A stretch of DNA of 64,000 bases from Pseudomonas sp. GCEP-101 (GTDB taxonomy: Bacteria > Pseudomonadota > Gammaproteobacteria > Pseudomonadales > Pseudomonadaceae). This document shows, one piece after another, positions 58,007 through 64,000 of the stretch; position 1 is the stretch's first letter, and each line of letters starts with the position of its first letter. Location of the stretch: the NCBI RefSeq assembly GCF_025133575.1, contig NZ_CP104011.1:1-64000 (forward strand), written 5' to 3'. The position numbers were made by a program, and so were the translations under genes. The notes under the pieces were generated by a model. It was given only the letters and a program-made list of their open reading frames with translations, was not told the origin of the DNA and did not search any database.

Positions 58007-58120
58007 CCGCATTCCACCGCGGCCGAAACTGATGGGTATCGCTGCGCCCCACACCATTCGACGTTCGTGCTCGGCGGGCACTTCGGCATCGGCGTGCCAT
58101 TGGCATAAGAACGCGGAAAT

Positions 58121-58151
58121 GAAAAACGCCCCGGCAAGCGGGGCGTTTTTC
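58121..58151. terminator. acsA terminator
   Basis: The 12-bp perfect stem AAAAACGCCCCG / CGGGGCGTTTTT with a GCAAG loop (58122-58150) lies 13 bp after the acsA stop. The U-tract is formed by the stem itself in both directions. Confidence 0.92.
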
Positions 58152-58163
58152 ATGGGCCTAGGA

Positions 58164-60119
<1,956 letters not shown>

Positions 60120-60191
60120 GGCGTTTTACCTCGGTGAAGAGTGTTGTTTTTGTTGCCATCAGTTGTAACGGCGACACCCTCCCCCGAACCA

Positions 60192-60223
60192 TACGACCAT
60201 GGTCTTACCAATCCTTAGTCGTA
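60192..60223. promoter_or_regulatory. Inverted repeat upstream of acsA
   Basis: TACGAC at 60192-60197 and GTCGTA at 60218-60223 face each other across 20 bp that include the 8-bp palindrome ACCATGGT. It stands about 75-105 bp before the acsA ATG. It may be the binding site of an acsA activator; I cannot name the factor. Confidence 0.4.
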
Positions 60224-60281
60224 GTGATGGGCCCCATAAGCCGTTGTTTTCACAGCGGGCGCATGGGGCCGCGACAACCTG

Positions 60282-61562
60282 TCACATACCAAGGGCGTGG
60301 GGCAGCGCCAGCGAGATATAGGGCACGTAGGTCACCAGGATCAGGAACAGCAGCAGGATCATCAGCCAGGGCAGCGCCGCGCGGATGGTCGAACCCAGCG
60401 GCAGGCCGGTGACCGCCGAGGTGACGAACAGGTTGAGCCCCACCGGCGGGTGCACCAGGCCGATCTCCATGTTCACCACCATGACGATCCCCAGGTGGAT
60501 CGGGTCGATGCCCAGGCGCATGGCGATGGGGAAGAAGATCGGCGCGAGGATCAGCACAATGGCCGAAGGCTCCATGAAACTGCCGGCCACCAGCAGCACC
60601 ACGTTGACCATCAGCAGGAAGCCGATCGGCGTCAGCCCCTCCTGCATCACCCACTCGGTGATCTGCTGGGGGATCTGCTCGGTGGTCAGCACGTGGGCGA
60701 AGAGCATGGCGTTGGCGATGATGAACATCAGCATGATGCTCAGCCGCCCCGACTCCACCAGCACCTTGGGACAGTCGCGCAGGCGCATGTCCTTGTAGAC
60801 GAACAGCGCGACGAAGGCCGAGTACACCGCCGCCACCGCCGCCGCCTCGGTGGGCGTGAACAGCCCCGAGTAGATGCCGCCGAGGATGATCACCAGCAGG
60901 AGCAGCCCCCAGATCGCCCGGCGCGCGGCGGACAGCCATTCGCGCAGGCTGGCGCGCGGTTGCGCCGGCAGCGTCTTCACCCGCGCGACGATGTAGATCA
61001 CCACCATCAGGATCACGCCCAGCAGCAGCCCGGGCACCACGCCGGCGACGAACAGCTTGCCCACCGAGGTCTCGGTGGCGGCGGAGTACACCACCATGAC
61101 GATCGACGGCGGGATCAGGATGCCCAGGGTGCCGGCATTGCAGATGATCCCGGCGCCGAACTCGCGCGGGTAACCCGAGCGCACCATGCCCGCCACGGCA
61201 ATCGAGCCCACTGCCGCCACGGTCGCCGGCGAGGAGCCGGACAGCGCGGCGAACAGCATGCACGCCAACACCGCGGCAATCGCCAGGCCGCCACGGATGT
61301 GGCCGACGCAGGCGTTGGCGAAGTCGATCAGCCGCCGGGCCACGCCGCCAGTGGTCATGAAGGCGCCGGAGAGCAGGAAGAACGGGATCGCCAGCAGCGT
61401 ATAGGCCTCGGATGTCTCGAACAGCTTGATCGCCAGCGAGCGCACCGAATCCGGGCTGAACAGCAGGATCGTCAGCGCGCCGGAGAGCCCCAGGGAGATG
61501 GCGATGGGCACGCCGATGAACATGAAGACGAACAGCAGGAGGAATAGCATCATCACGGTCAT
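60282..61562 (-). CDS. dctM: TRAP transporter large permease (DctM type)
   Basis: Twelve-helix-type large membrane subunit of a C4-dicarboxylate-type tripartite transporter. It has 426 residues with LFAALSGSSPATVAAVGSIAVAGMV and GTLGILIPPSIVMVVYSAATETSVGKLF, the DctM signature, and near the C-terminus NMEIGLVHPPVGLNLFVTSAVTG. The start ATG overlaps the dctQ stop by ATGA. Equivalent in place to PAO1 PA0886; the substrate is not shown. Confidence 0.92.
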   Translation of the reverse strand: MTVMMLFLLLFVFMFIGVPIAISLGLSGALTILLFSPDSVRSLAIKLFETSEAYTLLAIPFFLLSGAFMTTGGVARRLIDFANACVGHIRGGLAIAAVLACMLFAALSGSSPATVAAVGSIAVAGMVRSGYPREFGAGIICNAGTLGILIPPSIVMVVYSAATETSVGKLFVAGVVPGLLLGVILMVVIYIVARVKTLPAQPRASLREWLSAARRAIWGLLLLVIILGGIYSGLFTPTEAAAVAAVYSAFVALFVYKDMRLRDCPKVLVESGRLSIMLMFIIANAMLFAHVLTTEQIPQQITEWVMQEGLTPIGFLLMVNVVLLVAGSFMEPSAIVLILAPIFFPIAMRLGIDPIHLGIVMVVNMEIGLVHPPVGLNLFVTSAVTGLPLGSTIRAALPWLMILLLFLILVTYVPYISLALPHALGM

Positions 61563-62197
61563 GGACGATTCTCCACGGCGTCTCCGCCGGCCAGCTTCGA
61601 GGCCTCCGCGGCCTCGTCGGCCAGCCCCAGGCCGAGCTGGCGGCCGCGCAACAGGTTGATGAGGATTTCCAGGTAGCGCAGGACCACCAGGCCGAAGCCG
61701 ATGGGCACGATCACCGCGACGTAGGCCTGCAGGATGCCGAAGTGGTCGAGGTCTTCCGCGCCGATGCCGGCGATGAACAGGGTCTTCACCCAGTCGTAGC
61801 TGGCGACCATGAACAGGCCGGCGTAGCCCAGGCAGCAGAGACAGGCGAGCACGCCGATGCCGCGCTGCACCGGGCGCGGCGCCAGGCGCACCAGCGCATC
61901 CACGCCCAGGTGGCCGGCGGTACGCACGCCGTAGGCGATGCCGAGGAAGATCAGCCAGCCGAACAGCGCCTTGGTCAGCGCGTTGCTCCAGGACATGTCC
62001 TGGGCAACGCCCAGGATCGCATCGCCGATGGCGTAGAACGGTCCCTGGATCGAGGGCAGGCGATCGCCCAGGTCATAGAACAGGGTGAAGACGTTGGTCA
62101 CCACCACGTAGACGAAGGTCACCAGCGTCATGGCCGCCAGCAGGAAGGCGATGGCGCCTTCCTCGACGTGGTTCCACACGCGCACGAGTCGGTTCAT
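61559..62197 (-). CDS. dctQ: TRAP transporter small permease (DctQ type)
   Basis: 212 residues with four membrane helices (about 17-37, 90-112, 133-152, 170-190 by hydrophobicity); VRTAGHLGVDAL is the DctQ signature region. It uses the ATG at 62197 with GGAG upstream; the frame to 62332 overlaps the dctP end. Overlaps dctM by ATGA. Confidence 0.88.
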   Translation of the reverse strand: MNRLVRVWNHVEEGAIAFLLAAMTLVTFVYVVVTNVFTLFYDLGDRLPSIQGPFYAIGDAILGVAQDMSWSNALTKALFGWLIFLGIAYGVRTAGHLGVDALVRLAPRPVQRGIGVLACLCCLGYAGLFMVASYDWVKTLFIAGIGAEDLDHFGILQAYVAVIVPIGFGLVVLRYLEILINLLRGRQLGLGLADEAAEASKLAGGDAVENRP

Positions 62198-62259
62198 CGA
62201 AAATTCTCCACAACGAAGGAACGCCAGGACGCCCCGCCAGCCGGCAGGGCCGGGCGGAA

Positions 62260-63459
<1,200 letters not shown>

Positions 63460-63479
63460 TCAGGGCCGGGGAACGGGCC

Positions 63480-64000
63480 TCAGGCGGGTAGCCGCGTGCG
63501 GTGCTCGAGCATCATCCGCTCGTGCTCTTCCAGCATGCCGGGCACGCAGTCGCGCAGGAACTCCACCCAGGTGCGGATCTTCGCGTCGAGGTACTGCCGC
63601 GACGGATACAGCGCATAGACGTTGAGATGGAACAGGCTGTAGGCCGGCAGCACGCGGACCAGGCTGCCATCCTGCAACCCGTGCACGGCGGAATACACCG
63701 GCAGCGCGCCGATGCCCATCCCGGCACGCACCGCCTCGGTCATGGCGTCGGCGGTATTGACCTGGAAATGGCTGTGGTTGATGCCGACCATTTCCTGGCC
63801 GTCGGGGCCGTCGAACAGCCACTTGTCCAGCGACATCACCGAGTTCACCAGGCGCAGGCAGCGGTGCTCGGTCAGCTCGCCGAGCTTCGTCGGCATGCCG
63901 TGCCGCGCCACGTACTCGGGCGAGGCGCAGAGCACGCTGTAGGTCTTGCCGATGCGCTTGGAGACGAAGCCCGAGTCCGGCAATTCCTGGGCGATCACCA
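63480..64000 (-). CDS. LysR-type transcriptional regulator (partial, N-terminal part outside the window)
   Basis: The visible C-terminal ~173 residues form the distal effector domain: SKRIGKTYSVLCASPEYVARHGMPTKL, EAVRAGMGIGALPVYSAVHGL and VYALYPSRQYLDAKIRTWVEFL are typical of LysR effector folds. The helix-turn-helix lies beyond position 64000. It reads toward dctP, separated by a terminator. It may regulate the TRAP operon or genes to the right; not decidable here. Confidence 0.88.
   Translation of the reverse strand, partial: VIAQELPDSGFVSKRIGKTYSVLCASPEYVARHGMPTKLGELTEHRCLRLVNSVMSLDKWLFDGPDGQEMVGINHSHFQVNTADAMTEAVRAGMGIGALPVYSAVHGLQDGSLVRVLPAYSLFHLNVYALYPSRQYLDAKIRTWVEFLRDCVPGMLEEHERMMLEHRTRLPA

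Overview
The window is chromosomal DNA of a Pseudomonas of the P. aeruginosa lineage, probably a P. nitroreducens/citronellolis/knackmussii-type relative. Protein reading, gene order and the very high GC all fit. The arginine block on the right (TRAP transporter, acsA, aotJQMOP, argR, aruCFGDB, a small gene, aruE, threonine aldolase, alaS, lysC, rsmA, tRNAs, mgtE) has the same order as P. aeruginosa PAO1. The flagellar block on the left (fleR back to flgB) also matches PAO1 order, but the gene content between fliC and flgL differs. The two blocks are joined here by about 13 kb of other genes.

Left region (1-22960): class II-IV flagellar genes, nearly all on the minus strand. These are fleR (cut by the window edge), fleS, fleQ, a fliT-like gene, fliS, fliD, flaG, fliC, flgL, flgK, flgJ, flgI, flgH, flgG, flgF, flgE, flgD, flgC and flgB. 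Sigma-54 (-24/-12) elements lie before fleS, fliD, flgF and flgB, a well-spaced sigma-28 promoter lies before fliC, and a terminator separates flgBCDE from flgFGHIJKL. Two plus-strand genes between fliC and flgL (a TPR-glycosyltransferase and a glycosyltransferase/FkbM-methyltransferase fusion) plus a small methyltransferase behind flgL look like a flagellin-modification cassette. It appears to have its own sigma-54 promoter. A REPIN-type palindrome sits inside the start of the flgI reading frame.

Middle region (22960-38600): a REP-rich spacer with a 106-bp tandem duplication; a LysR regulator; then a tightly overlapping operon of UDP-GlcNAc 2-epimerase (wecB), an NfrB-like glycosyltransferase with two MshEN-like modules, an NfrA-like outer-membrane TPR protein and a secreted putative TIM-barrel protein, followed by a membrane diguanylate cyclase. 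I read this as a c-di-GMP-controlled surface-polysaccharide (N4-receptor-type, poly-ManNAc-like) locus; it is the most interesting system in the window. Next come tRNA-Arg(CCT), a GNAT acetyltransferase, phnN, amrZ, mgtE, a small secreted protein, two identical tRNA-Arg(ACG) genes, tRNA-Ser(GCT) and rsmA (csrA).

Right region (38600-64000): lysC (with an internal beta-subunit start), alaS and ltaE. Then come the arginine succinyltransferase genes (aruE, a small His/Cys-tailed gene, aruB, aruD, aruG, aruF, aruC), argR and the arginine/ornithine ABC transporter (aotP, aotO, aotM, aotQ, aotJ). ArgR half-sites of the TGTCGC-N8-AA type lie before aruC and aotJ, and an attenuator-like terminator lies between aotJ and aotQ. 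The block ends with acsA, a DctPQM-type TRAP transporter and the 3' part of a LysR gene cut by the window end. Several repeat families (REP/REPIN and two other palindromes) fill the larger spacers.
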